Assembly (NCBI GenBank): GCA_933207985.1
Contig: OW240916.1
Span: 299,690,451-299,754,450 of the forward strand
Origin: Pelobates cultripes
Lineage: Eukaryota; Chordata; Amphibia; Anura; Pelobatidae
Direction of reading: 5' to 3'
Length of the DNA stretch: 64,000 bases
Positions 52,547-64,000 of this stretch are shown piece by piece; position 1 is the first letter of the stretch; each line of letters opens with the position of its first letter. Made by a program: the position numbers and the translations under genes. Below the pieces are notes generated by a model. That model did no database searches. It was not told the origin of the DNA and saw only the letters and a list, made by a program, of their open reading frames with translations.

Positions 52547-54985
52547 ATTGACCATTGTATGGGATTTACTCCCTCCTTTTTTCTTTACTCTCACCCTAAT
52601 AGTATATTACAATAAAGCTGATAACCAGGGTGAGCTATGATACAGGTTATACTTTGATATCCCTATCAATTACTTTTGGTCTGGCATAGAATTCTCGTAC
52701 TACCTGTAGATACTTTATTTATTTACCATTATTTTTTATTTCTTATCATACCATCATAGGTCTCTCATTATTCATAAGCCAGGGTTTATAGCACACTATA
52801 CCGTTATATATACTTCCAGGCTATGCAGCTGATCTCAAGTACACTCTGAGACAGACTGCATTCATTATACTTTTTTGTTGTGTTGTTTGTCTATTTGGGG
52901 TTAAGCCCCTCTGAGATACCTGGAATCTCGCTTCGGTACATTAGTCCCTGTGTGGCACCTGTTGTTTCCTCTCTCCCCCCCCTTTTTTCCATTCTGGGGA
53001 GAGTATACACAGGTGGACACACAGAGACATAGAACCTTGTGTTCTTTCTCCTTTTTTTCTTCAATAGTACAATAAGTATGAATCCAGAATAAGATATATG
53101 TATAAAAAGGTAGTGCACTCACATTTAAAAGAGCTATATCCAGCTCTGGTGTGAAGGGCGTACAGCAGTATAATCCCCCCTTATGGAATGTGCAGGAAAG
53201 ATGCATCCGTCAGCCCAGTCTTGGTGTCCAAGCCTCCAGAAAAGGATAACAGGCAACAATAGTGCTCTTAATTGGATAACATAATACTCACAAGCATTGA
53301 GCAGAAACACTGCTCTATAGGTAAAGCGTTGGTGGTATGATCCCCACCTCAGATTTCTTTGAGTACAGGGACAGCAAAAAGCCAGGAAAAGTGAATAAAA
53401 TAATAAAAGTGCATATAGAATACAATAAAAAGAGGATTGCTGCAGCAAAGTAACCAAAAACACAAAATGACATAACCATAACGTGTTTCATCAAAATAGA
53501 CATTCTCAAATGGATAATAACAGACTGCCTGGCTGATGGGCTTTATATACGGATAAAACCCACTTAAAATTGGCGCCAAATGTGTGCACCACTCACACAT
53601 TTAAAATTTTTAAATACTAATAAAAATTGGTGGATGAATATATTTAATACAACTGTATTATTATGGAATTTGTTGTAATTAGAAAAGATTAAAAAAATGA
53701 GCGTGGGAAAGTGATGAATGTAAAAATATATATTTCAACTTACCCACTAGCTACTTGAGAGTAAAAATTCAGCCCTGATCCATGGAAATTTAGCCCTAAT
53801 GACTAAGCCTTGGACTCCCAGGCCTGCTCTGATGGATTACTTTTAGTTCTCGCTAGTGGTATAGTCTCTAACAAACATCTTAAATATAATAAGTTGACCT
53901 GACAGCATGCAACATGTATACTGGTGTAATTACCAATAAAGAGGATTAATAGAGTCAGTTGTTTTCCTGAATACCGGCACTTTAATACATATTGATTGTA
54001 GCAGCCATATTTCTATCACGTAATTGTTATTTATCTCTCTCTTCTCTCTGTGTTTCTCCATCATTAGGTTGCCTACATCCATCAGAATGAAATGTAAAAT
54101 TGAGTTAAAAAGTTCACCTCCTGTATGATACCAGCTTGGTAGCCAGCTTACAGACTTTCACCCACACACTTGACATTATCACTCTGCCAAAGGTAATTGG
54201 AATTGCACTTCTGCTGTGTGCAGGTGTTTAAGATTACGTTGCTTTAGGAGTTGTTGAAAATTTGTATTTACGCTGCTTAATGTATACTGAGAGCAGATTG
54301 TAGCTGGAAGAAGGGACCTTTAAAGAGAAGTAATGGAAATGTAGAAATGTAAGAAATCTACTTTTTCTCCATAACTGTGGACTGTGCCAGGAATGCCGAG
54401 AGATCTAAAATTCAGCATCTTACTCCCAGATTTCTGTGTTTAGTGCAGTGGGGACATCTTTTATTACCCTCTATGTTCAATAGTGGGGAGTACTATTTTA
54501 TTATTACACCTCTTCCTGTGTACCCAAACATTTCTGCAAGAAGCTTCCATTTGCTCCACTGAGCTATTCCTTGCTGCGAAGGGCCAACTCATTGGCTAAG
54601 AGCATCACCTGGACACTCTCAGGCAATAAGCTCCTCCATGCACTGATGGTCTTTGCTTAGTGCAGGAGCTTCCTGGGGCAGAGGAGGAGGCGACCAGCAC
54701 CAAAAGCTCACAGGTAAATTGTCAAATTGTTCTCCAGTGGTTTGACAACATTCCCATGGAGAGCACCTGGCACCATAAACCCTACTGTTGGGTTAAGCTG
54801 TTAATGTGCTTGCATTACTTCTTTAAGCCTTTTTGTGCCTGTAAGGAGTGTGTCTTATGAACTCCAGTAAACAGAAATAACTGGAAAAAGACTGAAATTT
54901 GAAAACCTTCTAGAACACAAATCAGTTCAAATAACTGCAGAGGCCTAGCAGAAGTAAGGCTACAGAGCTTACCAGCAATATAAAC
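52547..54985. other. AT-rich sequence, probably including the resumed Penelope 3' region
   Basis: Continues the sequence split by the Gmr1-like insertion. No open frame carries a motif. A repeat-like stretch near 54560-54720 (ATTGGCTAAGAGCATCACCT) looks interspersed. An acceptor-like TTTGCTTAG and donor-like CACAG|GTAAAT around 54655-54710 are not supported as an exon. Confidence 0.35.
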
Positions 54986-55272
54986 TGTGGTAGGACACCG
55001 CCACTAAGTGCTATGCCCACTGTATATCTGTTTGCCTTGTATGTTGTGTCTCCAATGTGTATTGTATGATTTCACCTTGTTGAATATGTGTTTCCCCTTG
55101 TATTTTAACACTGTGTGATGCAGTTTACTTTTCAGCTACACGTGCGCAAGACCACCCCGATACTCCAATTAGAATGTTCAGACCTCAGGTGTGAAAACCG
55201 CAGACCGCAAGGTAACAAGCGGCGCGTGCTGCCCCTGGGTGGCCGCCTGGGTGGCCACCGGTTCGTGTAGAC

Positions 55273-56365
55273 CAGTGGTAGTCAACCTTTTTCTACCTAC
55301 CGCCCACTAATGCATTTTTCTTGATGGAAAAATTTCCTTACTGCCCACCAGTTTTCACGCAAGTGCAGAATATTTTTTAGAAAGGAGGGTGTTTTTTTAA
55401 AAAAAATTACGTACATTTATCTTTTTATTTCTATTTAATGCATGTTTATAATGTTTTTAACTTTATAAAGTTTAATGAGAAAACAATAGAGTAAATTGAA
55501 ATTACCTTTACTAGTGATTAATTAGATCTTTGAGGTTGATGCTGCGAGACTAAATATTTGATATCTGGTTCGATTTTCGTAAGGAACAAACGAAGGTCTC
55601 CTCTTTCGGTGATATTCATACAACTTCTCTGTTTGCGCATAATATGATTTCTCATCTGTGCGTCCCCTTCTCTGCCTCCTCAATTCCCCTCCCCACCTTT
55701 TTTTTTTTTGTTGTTTTTTTTTCTTTTTTCCTTATAGCAATGCCCAGTAGGAAGGCTGAGCTAGGTAGCCCACTCACACAGACACACATACATACAAAGA
55801 CAAGACATACATACACACATATATATACAGACAGACAGACACACATACATACAAAGACACACATACATACAGACAGACACACACACAAGACATACATACA
55901 AAGACACATACACACACACACAACATATTTTAGTCTCAGGATGGTGACACTCCCTGGCGTCCAGTGGTGGCTCAGGTGGATGGGAGTCTGACTCCCTCTG
56001 CTTCCTCCCGCGCAGTCTGTGTGTTAGCTGGGAGGAGTGACATGCAGTCACTTCCTCCCAGCTTGTGATGTAATCACAGGGGGCCCAGTCGCACTGTTAA
56101 AGCACCCAGTGCTGCCCGGGCCCCCTTACAATCCAAATCCATCGGGTGGCCCTGACAGCATGGGCCACCCGATGGACCCCTTTAACGGCGGCCCCGGTGG
56201 TTTGCCGCACGGGCCGTAACCGCAAATTGTGAGGGCGGTACCCGTTCGCAGGGGTACCGCTGGCTGGCACCCGGACGCTCGCCCAATCTCTCAAAATCCC
56301 TACCGCCCACCTGGAATCCTGAAACACCCACTAGTGGGTGGTAGGGACCAGGTTGACAACCCATG
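55273..56365. mobile_element. hAT-type element nested in the LTR
   Basis: Begins CAGTGGTAGTCAACC and ends GGTTGACAACCCATG. The inner TACCGCCCACTA at the left pairs with TAGTGGGTGGTAG at the right. Flanking octamers GTGTAGAC (55265-55272) and GTATAGCC (56366-56373) match at 6 of 8. Interior includes the CA-rich array (about 55780-55925), the covarying hairpin (56138-56176) and a copy, inverted, of 2240-3030. No transposase. Confidence 0.7.
56138..56176. repeat. 15-bp hairpin, sister of 2315-2355
   Basis: Arms 56138-56152 and 56162-56176 are perfectly complementary around 9 nt. The loop matches the reverse complement of the other copy's loop with one change. Confidence 0.75.
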
Positions 56366-57574
56366 GTATAGCCGAACGCCACCAGGGGGCAGCATTCGTA
56401 TCCCGAACCGGCCTGGGCGCCCTGTCTTCAGTCCCCGTGTTGGGGACTGTCCTACCTGTTCTCAAGGGAGCTGTGATCACTAGTCTCTTGTCCCCTACCT
56501 GGGAGCTATGGGGCTAGGCTCGTGACTGCCCATGAGAATGCTCTCCGGCGGATGTCTGAGTTTGGGTATCCACCGGAGAGAGGGACGCACGCCAGCAGGG
56601 AGTCCCTGGGACTGTGAGTCAGTCTCGCGGCCGCAGGGTTCCCGCTGGCCGCATGGAAGTCTGTGCCGACCAATGAGAAAGGGAACGCCCATTCAAACTG
56701 GGTTTGCGCCATTCTCCTGGTTGGTCGGCGTGAGGAAAGCGCTGATTGGTCACGCAAGGAGCAGGCGACCAATCCGAGAAGGAGCACTTGTTGAAATGGG
56801 GTTTTGCGCCCTTTCTACTGATTGGGCGGTGAAACCCCAATCCTCCCAGAGCTCCGATTGGTGCAGCTGAGTTTCATGCCCTTTCTTCGGATTGGGTGGC
56901 GAAACTCCTTCCTCCCCTGAATGCTGATTGTCATGATTTGGTCTGCGCCATTTCAGCTGATTGGTTGTTGCGTGGTTTGGGTGTGAGGTTTAAATTTGCC
57001 AGACTAAACAAAGCAACACCATGGAACTCATTTCGGGGATGTACAGAGCCTTGAGCCCCAGACATTCGATGTTGATATCTCTGGCTCTGTACATCCGATC
57101 GCCCCGCTTTTTGCAGGGATCCCAGGGCTATCTAGAAATGTAACCCTGTAACCCCTTCCCTTCCAGGGGCGCCATGCCCCAAAGTGTAGCCCCTCTGAAT
57201 GTAATGTGATTTAATGTGCATCCCTACTGGTTGGTATCTCCCAGGGCAGGAAATGGCTATCTGTAACCCAGCCCAATCCTGCCTGGGACTAAGGGAAGTG
57301 TATTGTGTCGAATGGAGACTCCCTGTGGGGGTCTGTGCATAAAAGCAGACTGTGTTCAATAAAAATTGTGAATCAGCCTGGTGAGAAGCCAGTGCTTAAA
57401 CCTCCAAACTGTGTGTCATCCTGTTATTGGAGGGAGGGAAGATTTAACCCTTGTGTATGCTGTTCCAGCTTGCAGGGGATGCAACGGGAAAAAGTCCTGG
57501 TAAGGACTAAGAGCTTCCAGGGCTGAGTGTCATCTCTGCCTGGGAACAAGATACTAGGAAGTTGTCCCGCTACA

Positions 57575-58069
57575 TGAATTATAGTATAGTAGATCTGCAC
57601 AAGTGTTATCAGAATATATACTAGAATACCGTTTTCTGCTGAACAACAGAAATGTTTCAGGAAAAAAAAAAGATAGAAAACCAGAATAGCTGTCAGTTGT
57701 GAATGGGAAAATGTTATCGTTATGTTACATCACTAAGGTTGACAGACACTCGGTAATCGCTGGCTCCCACTAGTGAAACAAACCTACAGTTAGTAAATTT
57801 TTGTGCAAATTACCTTTATTCCTGCAATGATTCACAACAATGCTGAATAGAGGAGTGCACTGAAAAATTATCACCGGACACATTTTGTGCTTGTAAGGAC
57901 ATGAAGGGGTGCTGCCCTGCGACAGCACTGTCCCTTTAAATGTGGGAACCAACTTAGCAGAGAAATAATGCAAGGACACGATGAATGGAGCAATCAAGAA
58001 AATATGTATTAAAGAAAACCAAAAGATATAATATACAAAAACAAAATATGTACAATGCCATATAATTAT

Positions 58070-58103
<34 letters not shown>

Positions 58104-59175
58104 AATCAATATAAATACAAATAGAGCAGGCTGAGTACACGTAAATAGACCTAATGCAAAATGTAAATAGTTAAGGCAGGATCGTGCAGCAACCACAAAA
58201 TATAGCTGGGACACGGATACAAAGTACACTTGATAGTCCTTAGGCAGGATCGTGCAGCCACCACTGAATATAGGTGGGGCACAGATCCTAAGCCACCAAG
58301 CACTAAATAAAAAACACCAAGGAGCAAAGCCCAAAGCAGGTCACACGTAAATAAGGCAGCAAGGTCAGAATCACTGGAAATGAAGTATAGGCAGGAACAC
58401 TGGAACGGGAGGCATAGGACCAGGCAGAGACCATAAGGACATCGGAACAGGAACACAGCATCAGGATACACGACACAGGACCAAGGAGTCAGAACCACGG
58501 GGGACAGGAACTAGGAAACAGCAGACACAAGATAAAGGATAATGACCTGACAGGGAGTTAGGGGAGAAACCAGAATATATAGGTGCTAAACAAGGGCCAG
58601 GTGAAGTGCTTAACGAAAAGAAATGAGAAACAGTGCCAAACAGAAACAGTGGATAGTGTGAGTACTGCATGAGGGCATATTAACTAAGGAGTGTCGTGAC
58701 AGTGCTTTGAAGCACTTCCTCAGAGACTCTTTTAGAATGATAACATGCTCTGCAGCTATGGTCGAGGTACATATATGGGAATATGCAGCACTGTTTACTT
58801 GTAGTAACTGTGTGAGTTGATATTATGCAGTAAAAAAAGTCACAATGGTAAACAGTGATATATTGTATGCCACATGCTGTAATATCTGCTACAAGGTTGC
58901 AGACATTTCAGTAATTACATTTGGTATATATATATTTAGTATATATTCAGACATACTAGAACAAAAGTAAAGAACTCAACAAACAAACCATGAGTTTATG
59001 ATAAAGCATTTGCATCTTTTTTCTGCAGAGGCTGCAGTATATTAATACATAACTATGTATAATAACTATATGCAATTATCTTTATTTTAATTATAACTTA
59101 AATTATGTCTTTTTTTTCTAAAATAACATTTGTATTCTTGAAAGCATGTGATTTATGTGACAACAAAAGGGTCTA
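57575..59175. other. Intergenic sequence with an AC microsatellite
   Basis: AC run at about 58072-58101. CT/GA-rich, LTR-like sequence from ~58180 to 58701 ends in GTGTCGTGACA, which could be an LTR edge on the minus strand. I could not find the opposite end. No gene. Confidence 0.35.
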
Positions 59176-59190
59176 AATTATTCAAGACCT

Positions 59191-61064
59191 CCCTAAAGAT
59201 GACAAGGACACAGAGCAATGCACCAGCTACAGGCCCATCTCATTACTAAATTGCAACCGGAAATTATTTATGAAAATATTTTCCATGAGACTCCAACAAC
59301 ACCTACCAAGTCTCATACACGGAGACCAAGTTGGTTTTGTTCCTATGCGGGAAGCGAGGGATAACACAATATATGCCCTGCCTGTCCTACACCATTCTAC
59401 TTTGACTTCTCATGAGGGCCTTCTCATGCTGTCTACAGATGCAGAGAAAGCCTTCGACAGAGTAAACTGGGACTACTTGTTTGCAGTCACGCAAACACTA
59501 TGAATTGGATCAAATCCAGACTCTGTGTTAACGGAGCACTCACACACTCTTTGCCGATCCATAATGTCACTAGACAGGGTTGCCCGCTGTCGCCCTTGCT
59601 CTTCGTCCTTGCCCTCGAACCCTTCCTTCAAGTGATCAGACAGAAGACAGACATTCATATTGTAGCGGCCTACAGTTCATACTGCAGTGGCCTATACAGA
59701 TGAATTATTATTTTTTGTGACAAACTCAGACCGCTCACTTAGACACATCATGACAGAATGTGACACATGTGGCTCGCTATCAAATTTCAAAATTAATTAC
59801 TTTAAATCTACTTAATGTGTCTTTCCGAAAGAACAGATCATACACATTCAACACCTCTTTGCCTTCCTAAGGACAGAGTTGACTTTGAAATACCTAGGAA
59901 TGTGGATCACAAGGGACTGTACTCAACTCTACCAGGCCAACTTCCCACCACTCCTGATGAGACTGAAAGAATACCTGGAGAAATGGTCGTTGCCACATCT
60001 CTCATGGTTCGGCAGGGTGGGGATTGTAAAAAATACCTCCTACCACAGGTTCTCTACCTATTTCAAACCATACCGATAATCATCACAAACACATTCTTTG
60101 TCACATTGTGTACATTGATTTTGAGGTTCATCTGGCACAAATCCAAAGCCTGCATACGTCACAACATCCTCACACTGCCGAAATCGGGGGAGGCGGGGAT
60201 GGATCTGGCTCTTCCTGACTTTAAGTTTTATATCAGGCAACTCATCTGCAGAGGATAATGGAATGATCCAAACGGGGCGTGACAAAACTTTGTTAGGAAA
60301 TAGAGGCCACACCGTTGGGCAGACCCATGGCAGTCATGCCCTGGCTGGAACCAACACACAGCACCAAGCTAGTAGCTAGACACTCATTTATTAAGGTAAC
60401 CATCACGGTATGGCACACTCAGGCCCCAAAACTAGACCTTTTCCAATTCCCAAAACACTTGTACCCGCTGGTTTACAACCCGGCCTTCCCTACAGGGCTA
60501 GAAGCAAAACCATTTCACGTGCTGACAGGCACAGATATTCCCCGGGTGTGACACCTGTTCACAGAGGGAAAGATCAAGTCCTTAACTTAGATGCTTACTG
60601 TGGACACCCCTAACTTCATGCAATGCTTCAGATATAAACAGCTGACGAAATTCATCACCTCTGTTGGAGGTGTGGAGAAGAGGTGGGCATCCTACTTCAT
60701 TTATGATGGAATTGTTCAAAAATAAAACCATTTTGGACAAAGATCTACAGTATCATCCAAAGATTTCCAGATGACCCGCCCCCCTTCAGACCAGCACCGA
60801 TTACACCACACCAAAACTTGCACATCCACATACAAAATCTCACTGACGATACGAATTCTGAATGTCGCAAAGGGGCTGGTGCCCTTGTTTTGGAAGGAAG
60901 AAATACCTCCACCGATGGAACTGTGGTTCCAACAAATGGAAGAACTTCGCTCTATGGAAGACCTGATATTCTGTAGCGGTGAGAGATTCCAAAGTCAACT
61001 GAACATATGGACTCAGTGGCTTCTGTCAACAGACTCCGCTGAATTCAAGATGCTCTTGCATTAA
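59191..61064 (+). pseudogene. LINE ORF2 remnant: RT and C-terminal domain
   Basis: Pieces in several frames. TSYRPISLLN begins near 59221, followed by a DQVGFVP block and DAEKAFDRVNWDYLF. Then TRQGCPLSPLLFVLALEPF near 59570. The catalytic box is degenerate at 59693-59704, reading YTDE instead of the usual YADD. The later frame 59815-60258 has an FIWHK and IRQ-type C-terminal block. Frameshifts near 59500, 59700 and 60260, plus the lost catalytic aspartate, mean it is inactive. Confidence 0.75.
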
Positions 61065-61725
61065 AACACTTACAACACCACCTGTAGTGAAAGAGTGACG
61101 TGATAGACTGGACACCACACAACTAACTGAGAGCAAAACTTGACTAAGTAAAGAACTCACAAAAGTAATTGGAAGGGGATATAGAGAGGCTTGAGATGGG
61201 ACACCCAGAGACACAATGCTATAATGCAGCCTGAAAATACTGAGCACCCTCAAACCTCCCCCCCTCTCTCCCTACCCTCCCTTTTCCCTGTTATTTAAAT
61301 ACTCATCACCCCCTCAGACCTCTGGGAGTCCCTTTTAAGGCTATGCTGTTTGTAGCTGCCACTGGTGACTAAGACAGAGAGAGACACATGCCGACACCAC
61401 ATGGACAATCATCCAACTGATCACCAGGGCAACAACCTAGCACAAGCATTGTTAATGAAACGCTAGACTTCTGAAGTCATACAGTAATTGTAATATTTCT
61501 CTGTCAAGTAAATAACATGCTTGTAACTAACCCCATGAAAATTGAGACCTGCGTGTCTCAAATGTTGCTTAGATGTTAACCAAACCTGTGAATTCCACAG
61601 TTTCACATTTAACTGATACAGACCTGCGTGTCTTGTACTACTCTGTTATTTGTTGTATTCAATAAAAAAAAAAGAACAGGAGATTCTCTTGTTGAAATAA
61701 ACAGATATTCACAAAAAAAATTATT
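59191..61725 (+). mobile_element. 5'-truncated L1-type LINE with 15-bp target duplication
   Basis: AATTATTCAAGACCT lies at 59176-59190 and again at 61726-61740. The insert starts mid reverse transcriptase and ends with AATAAA and A-rich tails (61660-61725). Endonuclease and ORF1 are absent, as expected for 5' truncation. Confidence 0.85.
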
Positions 61726-61740
61726 AATTATTCAAGACCT

Positions 61741-62419
61741 TGTGTTTCTCATCATCACTTTAGCATTAATATGAGTAAAACAATTTGCTTTTGAAATATT
61801 GCTTTATGAATAATATAACAGACATGTAACAAATTTGGTGAAGATACTGATAAATTGGTGTCTAAAAAAAAAAGAGATACAGTGATAATGGAAAAATGCA
61901 CACACTCAGCTCTTTTTAACTTGCACCTGTAGCCGGTTGAAAAAGAGTTTTAAAAAAAGAATCATTGTGAACTCTGTACAGAAGTGTTTGTTATTGTTAG
62001 CTATGCTACATGCAATTACTTAATCTTGGCTGTGCTGGTTTCTGGTCTGTGAACTGATCTGCCAGAACTGACCATTGCCCTAAAATAGCCGAGCCACCAC
62101 ATTGGCAACTATTGAACTAAGCTAACAAAGTTTTGTTTGGGGCTAAATCACTTTGTCCAAAAATAAAATTTAATTTTGCAGCTTGATAGTCGTCCATGTC
62201 GTGATTCGACTTGGCTGACTATAGTCCTTACAAAAAAACATTTGGAAAACAGTTTAAATAAAATGGTATGTAAATAGGCCAATCAGTGTACTGAAAAATG
62301 TATACAAAATATAAACTATGTATCTATTTTGCTGTATACTGATAGCCGCATTTTCTTGACATTTAGCTCACAGATTAAGTGAGAAAAAGTAACAAATAGA
62401 TGGGAAAAAAAGAGGATTA
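61741..62419. other. AT-rich intergenic sequence, no gene seen
   Basis: No frame of note. The last bases before 62425 (62420-62424, GCGGT) are the target duplication of the LTR that follows. Confidence 0.5.
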
Positions 62420-62424
62420 GCGGT

Positions 62425-63600
62425 TGTAACGGCACCCCCAGGCATAAAAGGGTTAAACCGCCGTTTAGGAGATCTTCCCCTTCCAGAGATACAGGCACAG
62501 CTACTGCAGAACACCAAACTCCCGAACTGCATACAAGGGAATGCTCCAAACTCCCGAATTGGAACCTCACTAATAGCTGCTAGCAGACGAACAGGAAAAG
62601 CATCCAAGCGGCTTACACTCCTGGCAATCAGTCTCTAACATCATACAGTAAATCCCCCCAAAGACGAGACAGAGCTCCGTGTTGAGGGTCAAGCAGTGGT
62701 CTGGTTTAATGAGGGCTACCTGCCCAGTATTTATGCAGGTCTCCCACCTGGTGGACACTCCCCTAGGGGACCAAATGGGAGACTGTGACAAAGGACAGAC
62801 GTGAACCAATGACAGACACACAGAGGTAAAACATCCCCACAATGCATCCTAACTTCCCTCCCTCTGTCCTGGAGATAATTGGGAAGTAATCCAATTATCT
62901 CCCAGGACAGAGGCAAAACTCCATTAACCACATGGCAGTAAAAGACATAAAAATGTATAAAGTTACAACTGTTGCACAAAACATATACATTCTACCTATC
63001 CCCAGATAGCTTAGATCTGAGCGCACAAAAGTACCGAATAGCGCTCAGATCCTATGCACACAGTCCAATCGCCATGGAGTTAAAGTGTTCACAAAGTCTG
63101 TTCTCAATACGAATAGACTCCATGGGATGGCTATCTGGAGTATGCTGTTCATACGGTTTAAACTACCGAATGAACAGGCATCCGGTTAAATGACCGAATG
63201 CAGAAGCAAGGAGGCTGACGGCTCAGCAGTGTTTGTGAAAATAAGTGTCCGTTTTCAGTTACATGAGTTGGGCGTTGAATACCGCTGTGCGTTGGCGTGT
63301 TTAAAATGGCCGCGACCTCGTGTTCGGTATACGAATGGCGGCCACCCAGCATTCGTCAATTAAGCTGCGGTTAACCTCAGCTTCTGGGAGGTTAATTGCC
63401 GACACACTCCAGCTCCCAGGTGGTCCAGTCATTCGTGCGTTAGTTCGGTAGATTTAATCTACCGACCGCCGGGCAGAAAGTCACAAATAAGCCTTTTCTG
63501 CAGGGGAAAAGAAGGCTTTTAACATGGGGCCATAATTCAAAGGCAACAGGTGAGCAACCAGGCTTCTCTAATGCAATGTGGCGAGATTGGTCTCGTCACA
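62425..63600 (-). mobile_element. Complete solo LTR, sister of 1-778
   Basis: 1176 bp from TGTAACGG to CGTCACA with identical GCGGT flanks at 62420-62424 and 63601-63605. A TATTTATGC box (62729-62737 on plus) reads as TATA on the minus strand. It is rich in hairpins, including GATCTGAGCGC / GCGCTCAGATC (about 63014-63050) and several TTCGGTAG / CTACCGA pairs. The solo form implies LTR-LTR recombination removed the interior. Confidence 0.85.
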
Positions 63601-63664
63601 GCGGTTAACATCTATATTTAGATATTACATACTTGTTTTTACTGTTCCTCCTTTAAATTTTCCT

Positions 63665-64000
63665 TTAAAGGACCACTCTAGGCACCCAGACCACTTCAGC
63701 TTAATAAAGTGGTCTGGGTGCCAGGTCCAGCTAGGGTTAACCCATTTTTTTTTTATAAACATAGCAGTTTCAGAGAAACTGCTATGTTTATAAATGGGTT
63801 AATCCAGCCCTCAAATCCTCAAGTGGCTGTCTCATTGACAGCCGCAAGAGGCACTTGCGTGATTCTCACTGTGAAAATCACAGTATTACTTATTACTCAT
63901 GTCTGGAATCTCAGCAGCCAAGCTATGATTGGAAAAGATTTCCAAGAAGCATCGGTCAGATCTGTGCTCCTGGTCCCTTGATAAAGGGACTTTAGGCATC
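63665..64000. mobile_element. MITE of the AAAGGACCACTC family, cut by the window end
   Basis: Starts AAAGGACCACTCTAGGCACC after TTT. CAGACCACTTCAGCTTAATAA pairs with its mirror TTAATAAAGTGGTCTG. A further foldback TAAACATAGCAGTTTC / GAAACTGCTATGTTTA is at about 63755-63792. The right end lies outside the window. Confidence 0.6.

Larger units (their letters stand above)
54986..57574 (+). mobile_element. Probable LTR interrupted by a hAT element
   Basis: Starts TGTGGTAGGACACC and ends GTTGTCCCGCTACA, an imperfect inverted pair. CCGCTACA and the internal TGTGTGTCATCCTGTTATTGG match the end and R/U5 part of the Gmr1-like LTR, so it is probably a distant relative. A TATA-like CATAAAAG is near 57338 and an AATAAA near 57358. 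No convincing target duplication was found, and the left end is the weak point. About 55273-56365 is a later insertion. Confidence 0.5.

Noticed and set aside
54656..54710. Possible 50-bp exon between TTTGCTTAG and CACAG|GTAAAT
   Set aside because: Lies in what looks like interspersed repeat, with no neighbouring exon in phase.
58180..58701. Minus-strand LTR ending in TGTCACGACA
   Set aside because: The opposite terminus and target duplication could not be found; kept only as a note on the intergenic stretch.

Overview
The window looks like repeat-dense vertebrate DNA, most likely from a frog or another amphibian. I infer this from the mix of elements: a Penelope-like element, L1/Tx1-type LINE pieces, a gammaretrovirus-type endogenous retrovirus, a Gmr1-like LTR element, and many hAT, TTAA and TA-flanked MITEs. 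I found no host protein-coding gene I can support, and no rRNA or tRNA gene. The only tRNA matches are primer binding sites. Nearly every long reading frame belongs to a mobile element.

Layout. 1-778 is a truncated solo LTR; a fuller copy of the same family, in the same orientation, sits at 62425-63600. 872-8400 holds hAT-type MITEs, minisatellites and two long foldback palindromes. 8400-14600 holds a triplicated ~275-bp unit, an ~850-bp inverted duplication and two MITEs. 15-26 kb is mostly non-coding: LTR remnants (16912-17430, 22520-23215), a hAT MITE with a perfect 8-bp target duplication (19475-20224), an L1-type LINE tail (~21.7-22.4 kb) and two TTAA-type MITEs side by side (24116-25533).

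26022-41059 is one endogenous retrovirus. It has matching LTRs, a 4-bp target duplication (AAAG), a tRNA-Gly-type primer binding site, gag, pro-pol and env. Its pol-env half appears twice around a 100-N gap. The matching outer target duplications, ~1% divergence and homopolymer indels suggest overlapping contigs (two alleles or unpolished copies) laid end to end rather than a biological tandem. Gag and pol are separated by an in-phase UGA followed by a possible pseudoknot.

43.2-45.6 kb is a 5'-truncated Penelope-like element (RT plus GIY-YIG endonuclease) with a hammerhead-ribozyme-like motif 1.1 kb downstream. 45902-52541 is a complete Ty3/Gypsy-class element with one uninterrupted 1468-codon frame and integrase upstream of reverse transcriptase (Gmr1-like order). 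It has 5-bp target duplications and LTRs ~2% diverged, so it may have moved recently. 54986-57574 looks like another LTR interrupted by a hAT element. 59191-61725 is a 5'-truncated L1-type LINE with a 15-bp target duplication.

All positions and pairings were read by eye. Family names rest on recognised motifs, not on database searches.
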